From Codonopsis lanceolata (taxonomy: Eukaryota; Streptophyta; Magnoliopsida; Asterales; Campanulaceae), in NCBI GenBank assembly GCA_013146195.2, contig CM028379.1:106610293-106674292 (forward strand): a stretch of DNA of 64,000 nt, read 5' to 3'. A program made the position numbers and the translations under genes. How positions within the stretch are numbered: position 1 is the first letter of the stretch; each line of letters starts with the position of its first letter. Positions 37,938 to 48,452 of this stretch are shown piece after piece. The notes under the pieces are model-generated. The model did no database searches. It was not told the DNA's origin and saw only the letters and a program-made list of their open reading frames with translations.

Positions 37938-38735
37938 CAATAATAGTGGCTGAGAAGTAGAAGTGGCTATGTTTGGCTAGTTATAACGAAGGGGATGGAT
38001 ACGACGAAAGTGGGTTTCGGGTTATGGATCCAGAGTTGGTACCAGTAAACGTGGGATGGGTAAACGGGTTTATGCGTGGCCTCGTCGCAACCGTGGCGGC
38101 CGATTGAATAAGATTAAGGAGGAGTGCTGTTTTGTAAGTTGGTGAGTGGGGTTTGTCGTGTAAATTGTGAGATTGCAACAATAAAAATATACGAGTAACT
38201 AGTACTTTTAAGATGATGGCTCAGAAGACTAATTCTAATGGAAGAATTATTTAGTGGTAAGACAAAGAAGAAGAAGAAGAAGCATCATAAGGAAAAAGGG
38301 TGGCAAACAAATTGACGGGGAATCAATAGGGTTGAATTGAAACTTCCGAATTAGCGGCTGCCTATGACTTGGGATTTTGAGTGGAACTCCAAGGAGACCT
38401 TGTCAAAGGAAATACTCCACGTTGTTCGTTTTGTTTTTTTTTTTTTTTGTAAATAGTTCTTATTTAAAAGTTAATTTTTTAATTATATGAAATAATATTT
38501 TTATTAATTTATTAGTAATAAAATTAAAGTTTTATGCGTTAATTTTTTAAAATTAATTTTTTAAGTGAAATATATATAAATAAAATAGTAAATTCTTTAT
38601 CCGAACCGAAGGAGTATACTATATATATATATATACCTTCTTTTTTTGTGTGTTAATTTGAGTTTTAGCTGTGGCTCCATACAAGATTGAAGGTTGTTTA
38701 CTTCCTTCAGTTCTTAAGTTGTAACAAATGTGAAA
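37938..38735. other. Upstream region of the F-box gene
   Basis: This should hold the promoter and 5'UTR of the F-box gene (minus strand), but I see no distinct core motif. At about 38430-38618 lies a degraded Stowaway-like copy ending TTTATCCGAACCGAAGGAGTATA; its interior (ATTTATTAGTAATAAAATTAA) matches, inverted, sequence at 61166-61266. A short GAA/AAG run is at 38263-38283. Confidence 0.5.
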
Positions 38736-38840
38736 TCTATATATATATTTAAAGTTGGTGAGGAGCACTATGGTTGTGCCACCTCACCACCTTTAGATAA
38801 ATCTTCATTTTAAATCATCCATGTGGAAGTTTTAAAAATC

Positions 38841-39790
38841 TTTGGTTTTCTAGCCATTAGCTAATAATAATACCTAATAACAATCAATATGATAAGGGGT
38901 ATTAGTATTAGTATATATAACTTCTTCTATTGTCAATAGTAGAAGACTTATATTTAAAAACTTTTACAACTAACATTACTTCTAACCAATGTGGGATAAA
39001 ACTCTTCAAGGTTAGATATTACTTCTAATGACTCACTTTTAACATCATACTTTAAGCTTTGATATCTTATTCATCCAAAACTTGATTTGGACAAATAAAT
39101 ATATCATTTCGATGTTCTTGCCGAGTAGAACACATTTACACAATTACTTTTGTCAACAAACAAATGACACGTAAAGAAATTTGTGCCTCAAGTTGCACAA
39201 TTTCTTTTACTAAAAACACTAATTTTTTAATAAGTATTATACTTTAACTATTGATATCTTATTCATCCAAAACTCAATTTGGACAAATAAATATATCATT
39301 TCGATGCTCTCACCATGTAGAACACATTTGCACAATTACATTTACCAACAAACAAATGACACGTAAAGAAATTCGTGCCTCAAGTTGCACAATTTCTCTC
39401 ACTAAAAACACTAATTTTTTTTTTAACAAGTATTATACTTTAAGTCTTGATATCTTATTATCAAAAACTCAATTTGGACAAATAAATATATCATTTTGAT
39501 GCTCTCACCGAGTAGAATACATTTGCGCAATTACCTTCGTTAACAAACAAACGATACGTAAAGAAATTCGTGCTTCAAGTTACACAATTTCTTTCACAAA
39601 AAACACTAATTTTTCAACAATAGAAGAGATGTATCCCACATTGGTTAGAAATTGATGTTGGTTTTAAAAATTCTATTATTAAGTACCAATAGAAGAAATG
39701 CATCATGCATCATACATTGGTTGAAAAGTGATGTTGATTTTCAAAGTCACTAGAAAACCAAAAGTTTTTAAAGCTTCCACATGGATGCTT
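38841..39790 (+). repeat. Helitron internal duplication, copy 1, with three 192-bp tandem units
   Basis: TTTGGTTTTCTAGCCATTAG to CCACATGGATG. Within it the unit starting GATATCTTATTCATCCAAAA (39061, 39253, 39449) repeats about every 192-196 bp. The same 0.95-kb segment recurs at 40352-41292. No coding content. Confidence 0.88.
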
Positions 39791-39846
39791 TAGAATGGAG
39801 ATTTATCCAAAGGTGGTGAGGTGGCACAACCATAGTGCTCCTCACC

Positions 39847-39860
<14 letters not shown>
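39751..39860 (-). repeat. Inverted copy of the Helitron 5' end
   Basis: ACCAAAAGTTTTTAAAGCTTCC then GGTGGTGAGGTGGCACAACC and GTGCTCCTCACCA is the reverse complement of 38752-38870. It ends in a (TA)n tract (39852-39891) as the 5' terminus does. This suggests a second, oppositely oriented relative nested inside. Confidence 0.85.
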
Positions 39861-39896
<36 letters not shown>

Positions 39897-40351
39897 AAAT
39901 TTTACAATTATTACCAATAGAAGATGTATATCTCATATTGGCTAGAAAATGATGTTGAGTTTAAATTATTTTATATTATAACACATTGTTTAAAAAGAAA
40001 ATGTTAGATTTTAAAGTCTTTAAAAGACTAAAGACTTTCACTTTTACAAGAGATGTATCTCACATGGTTACAAAATATTCTACTATTAATTAACAAGAGA
40101 TGTATCACACATTGGTTAGAAATTGATGTTTGTATTAAAAATATTATTATTAATTTCTAATTGAAAATATGTATCATACATTTGTTATAAAGTGATGTTG
40201 ATTTTTAAAGTTTTTTGTTAAAAAACTTCTACCATTATTACCAATAGAAAATGTATATCTCACATTGGTTAAAAAATGATGTTTATTTTTAATTATATAT
40301 TATTTTAAATTATATAAAAGACTTACTATTATTAGTAATATAATATATATA

Positions 40352-41292
40352 TACTTTTGGTTTTCTAACCATTAACTAATAATAATACATAATAATAATC
40401 ATAATGATAATGTGTATTAGTATTAGTATATATAACTTCTTCTATTGTCAATAGTAGAAGACTTATATTTAAAAAAATTTACAACTAACATTACTTCTAA
40501 CCAATGTGGGATAAAAATCTTCAAGGTTAGATATTCCTTCTAATGACTCACTTTTAACATCATACTTTAAGCTTTGATATTTTATTCATTCAAAACTTGA
40601 TTTGGACAAATAAATATATCATTTCGATGTTCTTGACGAGTAGAACACATTTGCACAATTACTTTTGTCAACAAACAAATGATACGTAAAGAAATTTGTG
40701 CCTCAAGTTGCATAATTTCTTTCACTAAAAACACTAATTTTTAATAAGTATTATACTTTAACTCTTGATATCTTATTCATCCAAAACTCGATTTGGACAA
40801 ATAAATATATGATTTCGATGCTCTCACCGAGTAGAATACATTTGCGCAATTACATTCGCCAACAAACAAATGACACGTAAAGAAATTTGTGCCTCAAGTT
40901 GCATAATTTCTCTCACTAAAAACACTAATTATTTTAACAAGTATTATACTTTAAGTCTTGATATCTTATTACCCAAAACTCGATTTGGACAAATAAATAT
41001 ATCATTTTGATGCTCTCACCGAGTAGAACAAATTTGCGCAATTACATTCGTCAACAAACAAATGACACGTAAAGAATTTCTTGCCTCAAGTTGCACAATT
41101 CTTTCACTAAAAACACTATTTTTTCAACAATAGAAGAGATGTATCTCACATTGGTTAGAAATTGATGTTGGTTTTAAAAATTCTATTATTAAGTATCAAT
41201 AGAAGAAAAGCATCATACATTTGTTGGAAAGTGATGTTGATTTTCAAAGTCACTTGAAAACCAAAAGTTTTTAAAGTTTCCACATGGATGCA
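40352..41292 (+). repeat. Helitron internal duplication, copy 2, with three 192-bp tandem units
   Basis: Direct repeat of 38841-39790. Its tandem units start at 40575, 40767 and 40960, giving the same 192-193-bp period, so the duplication happened after the tandem array formed. Confidence 0.88.
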
Positions 41293-42235
41293 AGTATTTC
41301 ATATTAGTTACAAATTATTGATTTTAATTTTAGATAAATTTTTTTTTACTATTATTACTAATAGAAGAGATATCTTACATTTGCTAAAAAATTATGTTAG
41401 TTTTAAAAGTCTTTAGATAAAATACTTTTACTTTTATCGTCAATGTAATAGAAGAGATGTATCCCACATTATTTAGGAAGAGATGTTGGTTATAAAATTT
41501 TTAAAATAAAAGACTTCTTCTATTATTACCAAATGAGGATATGTATTATACATTGGTTAGAGAGTGATGTTGATTTTAGAAGTCTACAATTATTAGCAAT
41601 AGAAGAGAAATATTTCACATTGGTTATAAAGTGATATTGGTTTAAAAAAAATTTAGATAATGTATCTCACATTGGTTACAAAGAAATGTATCTCATATTA
41701 TTTAGAAATGAGTATTGGTTATAAAAGTCATTAGATAAAGACATTTTTTGCTATTACTAATAGAAAATATGTATCCACATTGTTTAGAAATGAATATTGT
41801 TTAAAAAGTCTTTTATCCACTACTATTATTACCAATAAAAAATATAACACATGGTTAGAATGTGGTGTTGGTTTTAAAGTCTTTAGATAAAAGACTTAAA
41901 CTTTCATTACCAATAAATATATAAAATATGTATCTCACATTGTTTAAAAATGAATTATGATTTTAAAAGTTTTTAACAAAATGACTTCTAATATTATTAT
42001 CAAGTTAAATGTTAATTTTAAAAGTCTTTAGATAAAAAAATTACTATTATTATTAATACAAAATATGTATCTCACATTAGCTAGAAATTTATATTAATTT
42101 TAAAAGTATTTAGGTAAAAAAAAATTATTTAATATTAGTAACAATATAAAAAAAATTATAACAATAGAAGAGATTAACAATCTAATTATAATGTCTAAAA
42201 GTTATATTATTATTACAAAAAAATATATATCTCAC
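41293..42235 (+). repeat. Diverged minisatellite in the 3' part of the Helitron
   Basis: Imperfect units of about 80 bp built on AGATGTATCTCACATTGGTT, GATGTTGGTTTTAAAAGTC, TTAGATAAAAGACTT and TACTATTATTACCAATAG. The same words occur earlier at 39610-39740 and 39900-40340. Confidence 0.75.
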
Positions 42236-42517
42236 ATTATACCCGTGCATAGCACGGGCTAAATAACTAGTGACTAGATAATATTTACTGATCTAAAACA
42301 GCCACATTAGCAATTTTGCATTCATATAAAGTACTCCACTATATATTTCTTAATTAATAATATGTTATTATTATCTCTCTTTTTTTTTTCTCTCAATATT
42401 CCTAAATTTTATCCCAGTTTAATTTTTCTTCCATTATTTGTCCGTATTTTTTACAGTATTATTTTGTCATGTGTCACCCAGTGACCCTAGTAGGATAGTT
42501 AGGCAAAGAACTATTAA

Positions 42518-42794
42518 GGACTCGTCTGGTGCAAAGTTTTGAAAACGCAGCGTTTTGAAAATGCAGCGTTTTCAAAATGCAATTTTTTTCTTGTAAACAT
42601 GTTTGGAAAATTATTTCAAAACGCTATTTTTATAAACAAAATAGTTGTAAACGCAACACATTTTTAAAACGCTCCAGATTGGAGCGTTTTAAAACGCTAA
42701 ACATTTTTAAAACGCTGCATTAAAACACTTTTAAAGAGAAAACGTTGTGTTTTTTTATCAACGTTTTGGTCAAAACACTCCACCAAACAAACAC
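42518..42794. mobile_element. Tourist-like MITE
   Basis: Left end GGACTCGTCTGGTGCAAAGT and inverted right end CACTCCACCAAACAAACAC match at about 16 of 24 positions, flanked by TAA (42515-42517 and 42795-42797). The interior has many AAAACGC/GCGTTTT inverted words, giving a self-complementary 277-bp element. A diverged relative lies at 27313-27590. Confidence 0.7.
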
Positions 42795-42984
42795 TAAGAA
42801 GCCTATACATAACCCAATTGATAATTATACCTAATTCCCTAACACATCCAAATAAATTAACATCTATTTAATACTCCTACCAAGCTTAATGGTACTTCAA
42901 ATCATCTATCTCACCCTTTATCATATTTCATATTCCATTGAATTTCAACCATGCATACCTCCTTATAAAAAGAACGCTAACTAA

Positions 42985-43734
42985 TGTGCTCGACCCAAAG
43001 CTGGTCACGAGCACGACACAAGCAACCATCACGTGCCACGGAGTCGGTCAACGTGGGACCTACCAGGCCTAGCGGGCAGAGTTAGTAAGCTATCGAGCGA
43101 TGAACAACACAACTCCCGTCTAAATGCTGCGGGCCTTGCCCGGGGCCATGCAGACTTACATCGTGCAAAGAATCAAGCACATCCTTTGGCGGGCATAGGC
43201 CTTGCCAGCCGAGGGGGCCATGCCCGGGATTTACACTTGTATTCACCAGATCGACATCATATAGCCAAGCAGAGATTTACTTGCCCGAGCAAGCATCGAG
43301 CAGGGAGCCTCAGAAACTTGCTCTCCAAGACAAGTCAAAGGTTTCCTTAACCGTGCAGGACACTTACCATATCTGCTCCTACATTCATGCGGTCAGCCGC
43401 CTATCACACCTAAAGTCCAGGGATTCTCTCCTAATCCTAGAAGGTAACTAAGGCAGTGAATCCTAGACGGATTCAATGACATTGGGGGCCTATAAATACC
43501 CCTCCACAAACCATATACAAGGTGCACACTCTTTCTTGAACCTTGAACTTCTGTCAAATTCTCTTTTGACTTTCTCACATGATACTTACTCTCACGCCGG
43601 AGTGGTTTCGCGAGGTCAAGCTTTGCACTCCCACTAAGGTGTTTTCGTGATCTTAATCAGGTTAAAGGAAGCAGATCAAGCTCATATATTCAACCCATCA
43701 CACAGACAACCCAAGCTGTATTTTTGTCACATCA
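42985..43734 (+). mobile_element. Probable solo LTR
   Basis: The 750-bp segment begins TGTGCTCGACCC and ends GTCACATCA, so it has TG...CA ends, and it is flanked by CTAACTAA on both sides (42977-42984 and 43735-43742). TATAAATA at 43491-43498 marks a likely LTR promoter, and the segment is richer in GC than its surroundings. The duplication seems to be 8 bp, although LTR elements usually make 5 bp; the extra match may be chance, since CTAA is itself repeated. No internal retroelement sequence adjoins it. An ORF at 43033-43350 has no recognisable domain. Confidence 0.65.
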
Positions 43735-43742
43735 CTAACTAA

Positions 43743-44220
43743 AATAACAAATAATATGTAGGATTGAGATTCAATGAAACAGAAAATATGACAGAGGGTG
43801 AAAGAGAAGATTTGAAACCGGCTTAATGGCTTATGGCATGTTAATCAAGTTCCACCGAGTAAAAACTATGTCATGAGTTATGACTCATGAATAATGGAAA
43901 GCTCTAGTAGGTTAATGTGTTGTGATTGTGAATCATGAGTCAACTCAAGCATTCAATCTAGTCAGATTTGAACTACACTATTAGTACTAGTAATAGTACT
44001 AGGCTCGTCAATACAACACATCCAACCCCCAAATTAATTGAAGTACCGCCTCAATTATAGATAAATACTGGTTTTTCAACATATGACCATATAATTTTTT
44101 TCAATTAACTTATGCTCAAGCAAAACAAAAAAAAAAAAAAATTTCAAAAATAAAGAAAAAATAATGTTAGAATCAACTACTTTCTATATATAAAAAAAAA
44201 GATTTGTTTTGATTTAAAAA
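43743..44220. other. Intergenic, no gene seen
   Basis: AT-rich sequence with an A-run near 44128-44141. No ORF or repeat that I can name. Confidence 0.5.
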
Positions 44221-45624
44221 GGCAAAACCCTTCATTTGGCCACCCAACTTTTCAAAAAATTGCAAGGCGACCACCGAAAGTTTAAAACTTGCAATGAGGC
44301 CACTTAACTAAATTTATGTTGCAAGCATGCCCATATTTTGGATGTCCGTTAGCTCCATCGTTAAATATGAGTGAAATCCCTATTTTACCCCCTTTAAATA
44401 ACAATTATTCTTTTTATGTGATATTCCCAAAGGGGTCTAACTGAATTTTTTTTATAAATATGTCGTCTTCTTTCTTACTACTCCCATCATCAACCGCCCC
44501 AATCCACCACCTTCCACCTCCCTCTGTACCATCTCCCACCATCATCAAATGAAGACAAGCAACATCGGTGGGGGTAAATCTTCCCTTGTCTATCGAAAAT
44601 CTCAAAAAGTAGAATTTGTGTCATTGGATCTTAAAACCCCCGTAAATTTCCTCCATTAAACAAACCCACCAAAACCCAGATCCGAAAACGAAGATGACGA
44701 GAGAGATAAAACCAGATCTGGGTTACTTGACCAGAGAGGGATCCTTCTTTAGCCGTCCCCTGGATTGGGGATCTATGCCACATCACTTGATTGGGGATGA
44801 ACGGAGATGGAAGCGGCTAGAAATTAACTGGAAGGGGTTATCGGCAGTTGGACCTTGGTGGAGCTTTTGTGATACGAAGGAGATGGCGGCAAAGATGAAA
44901 GATTCAAGCTAGGTGTGGAGCTCGTCCAGACATAGCAGGTGGCGAATCTGGGAGATGAAGCTGGAGCGAGGGAAATGGAGATTAAATGGAGGGGGGTCAG
45001 CGTCAGTGATGGATGAAGGGGAGGTAGAACGCCGGTTGATGGCTGGAGATCGGGGTTACAAAAAGGGCGGTTGATTGATTGAGCGAGAGGAGACGGCGGG
45101 CTTGGTGTGAACGAATTAGAGAGAGAGAGAGAGAAAAGAGGAGGAGATGGCATCGTTGGGGGTTCAGGAGAAGGAGGAGCTGGGGTTTATATAGGGGTCG
45201 GACCAAACCTGTCATTGGGAAGGATGGATGGTGGGATGGATAGAGATGTGGATTCGACGGACCACAGTAGGTGTTGACGGAGGGGGGAGAGCGAGCAAAG
45301 GGAGACGGCGATTTGCTGGAGATCGGGTAGAAGAGAGAGAGAGAGAGAGAGAGAGAAAGATGGGAGATGAAAAGGGTTTATATGTGATTTTTTTTTTCAT
45401 TAGACCCCTTTGGGTTTCTAATATCATATAAAGGGAATAATTGTTATTTAAATGAGGTAAAATAGGGATTTCACTCATATTTAACGGTGGAGCTAACGGA
45501 CATCCAAAATATGAGCACGCTTGCAACATAAATTTAGTTCAGTGGCCTCATTGCAAGTTTTAAACTTTCGGTGGCCGCCTTGCAATTTTTTGAAAAGTTG
45601 GGTGGCCAAATGATGGGTTTTGCC
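44221..45624. mobile_element. Element with about 230-bp terminal inverted repeats (MULE-like or foldback)
   Basis: GGCAAAACCCTTCATTTGGC at 44221 is inverted at the right end (GGTGGCCAAATGATGGGTTT, then TGCC, ending at 45624). Inverted similarity extends inward to about 44454 and 45392. The 0.9-kb interior is GC-richer, with CT/GA tracts (45118-45135, 45333-45356), but no ORF I recognise. Long terminal repeats suit a non-autonomous Mutator-like element, but no clear 9-bp target duplication is visible, so the class is uncertain. Confidence 0.75.
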
Positions 45625-46766
45625 TTATATTTATTCAATAGTTTACATATCACATTTATATATATATATGTATATATATTTGTGTAAATAACCATAAGCT
45701 CGCAGCTGTTTCGTTTCGGGTACCGTTGCGAATACCAAAAAAAAAAAGTTCGGGCAGGATAACAAAAAAAAAAGGGGGTTGGGGCTTTATTTTATTATTG
45801 ATTTATTCTGTTTTATCTTACTATTATTATTCTGCTTTATTTACTTATTTCGCGCACACAAAAAATGTAAGTATTATTTTATTATGTCATTTTATTTTGG
45901 GGATTAGGGTCAATTTGTAATTAATAGGAATAGATAGATTCACCACTTTTCTTTCTATTTATTGATCTGAATGGCCGTTGTTTGCTCGCGCCGTCCTTTT
46001 AAGGACCCAAGCTAATCAGCCGAGAAAATTCACAAAGAACAGGAAAACAGACCATTAACTGATTTATTTACTGCTTTATATCTAAAAAGAAAGAAAGAAG
46101 ACTTTACTGTTTTTTAGATACCGCACACATGTGCACACACGTAAAATATTCCGAATTGCTACCCTACACCATGGCCAACCTACCCCTTGCATCAGCCAAC
46201 GTTAATTGCATATAGTTTCTCAGGTTACTTCATCGACCAATCGGTTTTTATATCTTTAAATTATTGACCAATCCCCGTTGCAAAAAAAGAAGCAAAAAAT
46301 AAAAATAAATAAATAAATATGCACAGGGGCTGACCAATACTTTCTATGATATTCGACCTAGACTATTTGAATGGTGGATCTCGGAAAGAGTATATGCCTT
46401 TCGCTTGAGATCAGTCTGATCTTGGGGAGTCGAAAGGTAGGTGGAATACGAAGGTCCTATACTCTGGAGAAAGAATCCACTATTCCAGGATTAGTCCCGG
46501 GACTGTCAAAATCAAAGCGGGTGCTTGTCCGATCAATCATAGGAAAATTTGATAATAATAAAAAATAATAATAATAAAGGCACACTGTACTTGAACCCAA
46601 AAAGCCTGAAACCTTCCCTCATGATACCTTCAACCTCTTTTCCTCAGAAACCTGGCCCGAGTTTGAAAAGACAACGATAGCACCGGTCGTTTGATACGGG
46701 AAACAGGCACAGAGGTCAGATTAGAAAAAACCAGAATCGGTTCAGAAAATACAAGATTTGGGCAGA
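45625..46766. other. Leader of the Tat-like remnant and intergenic sequence
   Basis: No gene. Poly-A/G runs at 45738-45780. From about 46360 the sequence leading into the gag remnant (GGATCTCGGAAAGAG, GGGGAGTCGAAAGG) may be retroelement 5'UTR; I did not find its 5' LTR or primer-binding site. Confidence 0.4.
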
Positions 46767-48452
46767 ATGGCCGCCAAAAATGAACAGTCTACAGCGGGTA
46801 CTGATACAGGGGCTTCGGGGTACGCTCCTACTCCGGCCATGCAGAAATGCTTAGATCGAAAGTTGGATGCACATAATGATCGCATATTAAACCAGATGGA
46901 AAATCTCATGCAAGGTCTAAGGCCCAATGGTGAGGGAACCACTTTCCATGCAACCCCTCAAGAAACATCTACTTCTCATACTCCTCTAAACCCAAACCCT
47001 CAGCCAAACACTAAGCTTCCACCAACCGCCAGCACCCCAATCACCAATTTCTCACCAAATACTTATTACCAAAGTTTCAACCCTTTCTTACCAAGCCCAC
47101 CATATCTTTTCCCAAACACCCATATACCCCAAAATCCAAGTGGCCTCCCATTTCCCATCACTAACCCACTCCAAAATAACCCACATATTTTCCATCACTA
47201 ACGACTTATTTACCTTTCAATAATCCGGGTCATCAGGTAGAAACCCCCAATAACCTATCTCTTCAAAATCCTTACCAAATACCACAACCTGAAATGAACC
47301 CATTTATTCCTAATCTTTTCAGCATATACCAAAACCCAGCACCCCCTCCTACCAAAATAGAGGCAGACATGGAAAACCTAAAAAGTATGGTGTTCAAAAT
47401 TCTAAACAAAGGAGAATTTTCTACGCGGGCATTAATGTTGCAACCTTCGGCTATACTACCCTCAAAATTCAAAATGCCCGACATAGAAAAATTCGATGGG
47501 ACTGGATGCCCTATCTCCCACCTAAAATATTATTCTATTGGCATGCAATCAAGAGGGGCTAGTTTCGAAGCTATGACCTCTAATTTCCACCTTACCTTAA
47601 TAGGGGCTGCTAAGCAATGGTTAATGCTAGCAGATGATAACACCATGGGAACATTGGGACCAAATAGTAGAGGAGTTCCTAAAGAGGTATAAGGATTATA
47701 CTACCTCTGAAAATAAAAGAGATCTTGACGCATGCACCCAAAAGGAAAATGAAACCTTTGCAGAATTTGTAGCCAGGTGGAAGAAGAAAGTTGCCCAGAC
47801 TTTAAACAGACAAGATCCATCTGAATCAGTCCGGTTGTTTATAAAAAACCTCCAACCAATTTATCTTGAGCGCATGAGGTATCTTCCCTACGGCGATTTC
47901 AATGCCATCATGGAAATAGGAATTCACATTGATGAAGAAATACGCACAGGGTCCCTAGAAATTAATACACCTCCAAGTTCATTATGTTATTCTGATTCAG
48001 AAAAAGAATCTACGGAAGAAGTCAACGTTGTTGAAAGAATCCCAACTGGTAAATACAGTAATGTGCCATGATCATATGGGATGAATAAGTCTGTCAATTC
48101 TGTTGAGGGAATCAGTAGTATTAACAGAAGCTGCATAGGACCTTACGAAGGAAACAGAAGGCATTACGGTGAATTATATGCCCCAATGTCACTGATACTA
48201 CAAGGGTTAAATGCACAAGAAATCCTTAAGCCCCTTGAGAACTATAAACCTCCAAACCCATTACCCGCCAAATGGAGCCATAACAAATACTGTGAATACC
48301 ACCAATCCAGTGGCCATATCATCGACAAATGCTTCTCACTCAGAAATGATATCCAAGACCTTATCGACGATGAAATCATTGAGAAGCTGCACCCATGGTT
48401 AATTTCGATAAAAAAAAAAGGTGATCAAGCATCACCCAAGGAACAACATTGA
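46767..48452 (+). pseudogene. Gag remnant of a Tat/Ogre-like Ty3-gypsy retrotransposon
   Basis: Start MAAKNEQSTAGTDTG at 46767, a Pro/Asn-rich linker, then a retrotransposon-gag core (MPDIEKFDGTGCPISHLKYY, AAKQWLML, WDQIVEEFLKRYKDY, ETFAEFVARWKKK, about 47470-47810). After it comes YCEYHQSSGHIIDKCFSLRN at about 48290, a Cys/His motif typical of Tat/Ogre gag C-termini. Frameshifts near 47195 and 47635 and a stop at 48069-48071 break it. No protease, RT or integrase follows, so this is a gag-only, non-autonomous or deleted element. Confidence 0.75.

Larger units (their letters stand above)
38736..42270 (+). mobile_element. Non-autonomous Helitron
   Basis: The 5' end starts TCTATATATATATTTAAAG after an A (38735). 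The 3' end has the hairpin CCCGTGCATAGCACGGG (42242-42258) followed by CTAAATAA and CTAG (42267-42270), then T (42271). TC start, hairpin, CTRR end and insertion between A and T are the Helitron signature. No Rep/helicase ORF is present. The interior is made of repeats: a subterminal hairpin (GGTGAGG ... CCTCACC, 38757-38788), a 0.95-kb direct duplication, 192-bp tandem units and a diverged minisatellite, described separately. Confidence 0.85.

Noticed and set aside
43033..43350. 105-aa open frame in the solo LTR
   Set aside because: It has no recognisable family and sits in LTR-like sequence upstream of the TATA box.
44824..45529. Ser/Pro/Leu-rich minus-strand frames inside the long-TIR element
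   Set aside because: Low-complexity translations of GA/CT tracts with no conserved motif; possible captured exons could not be supported.
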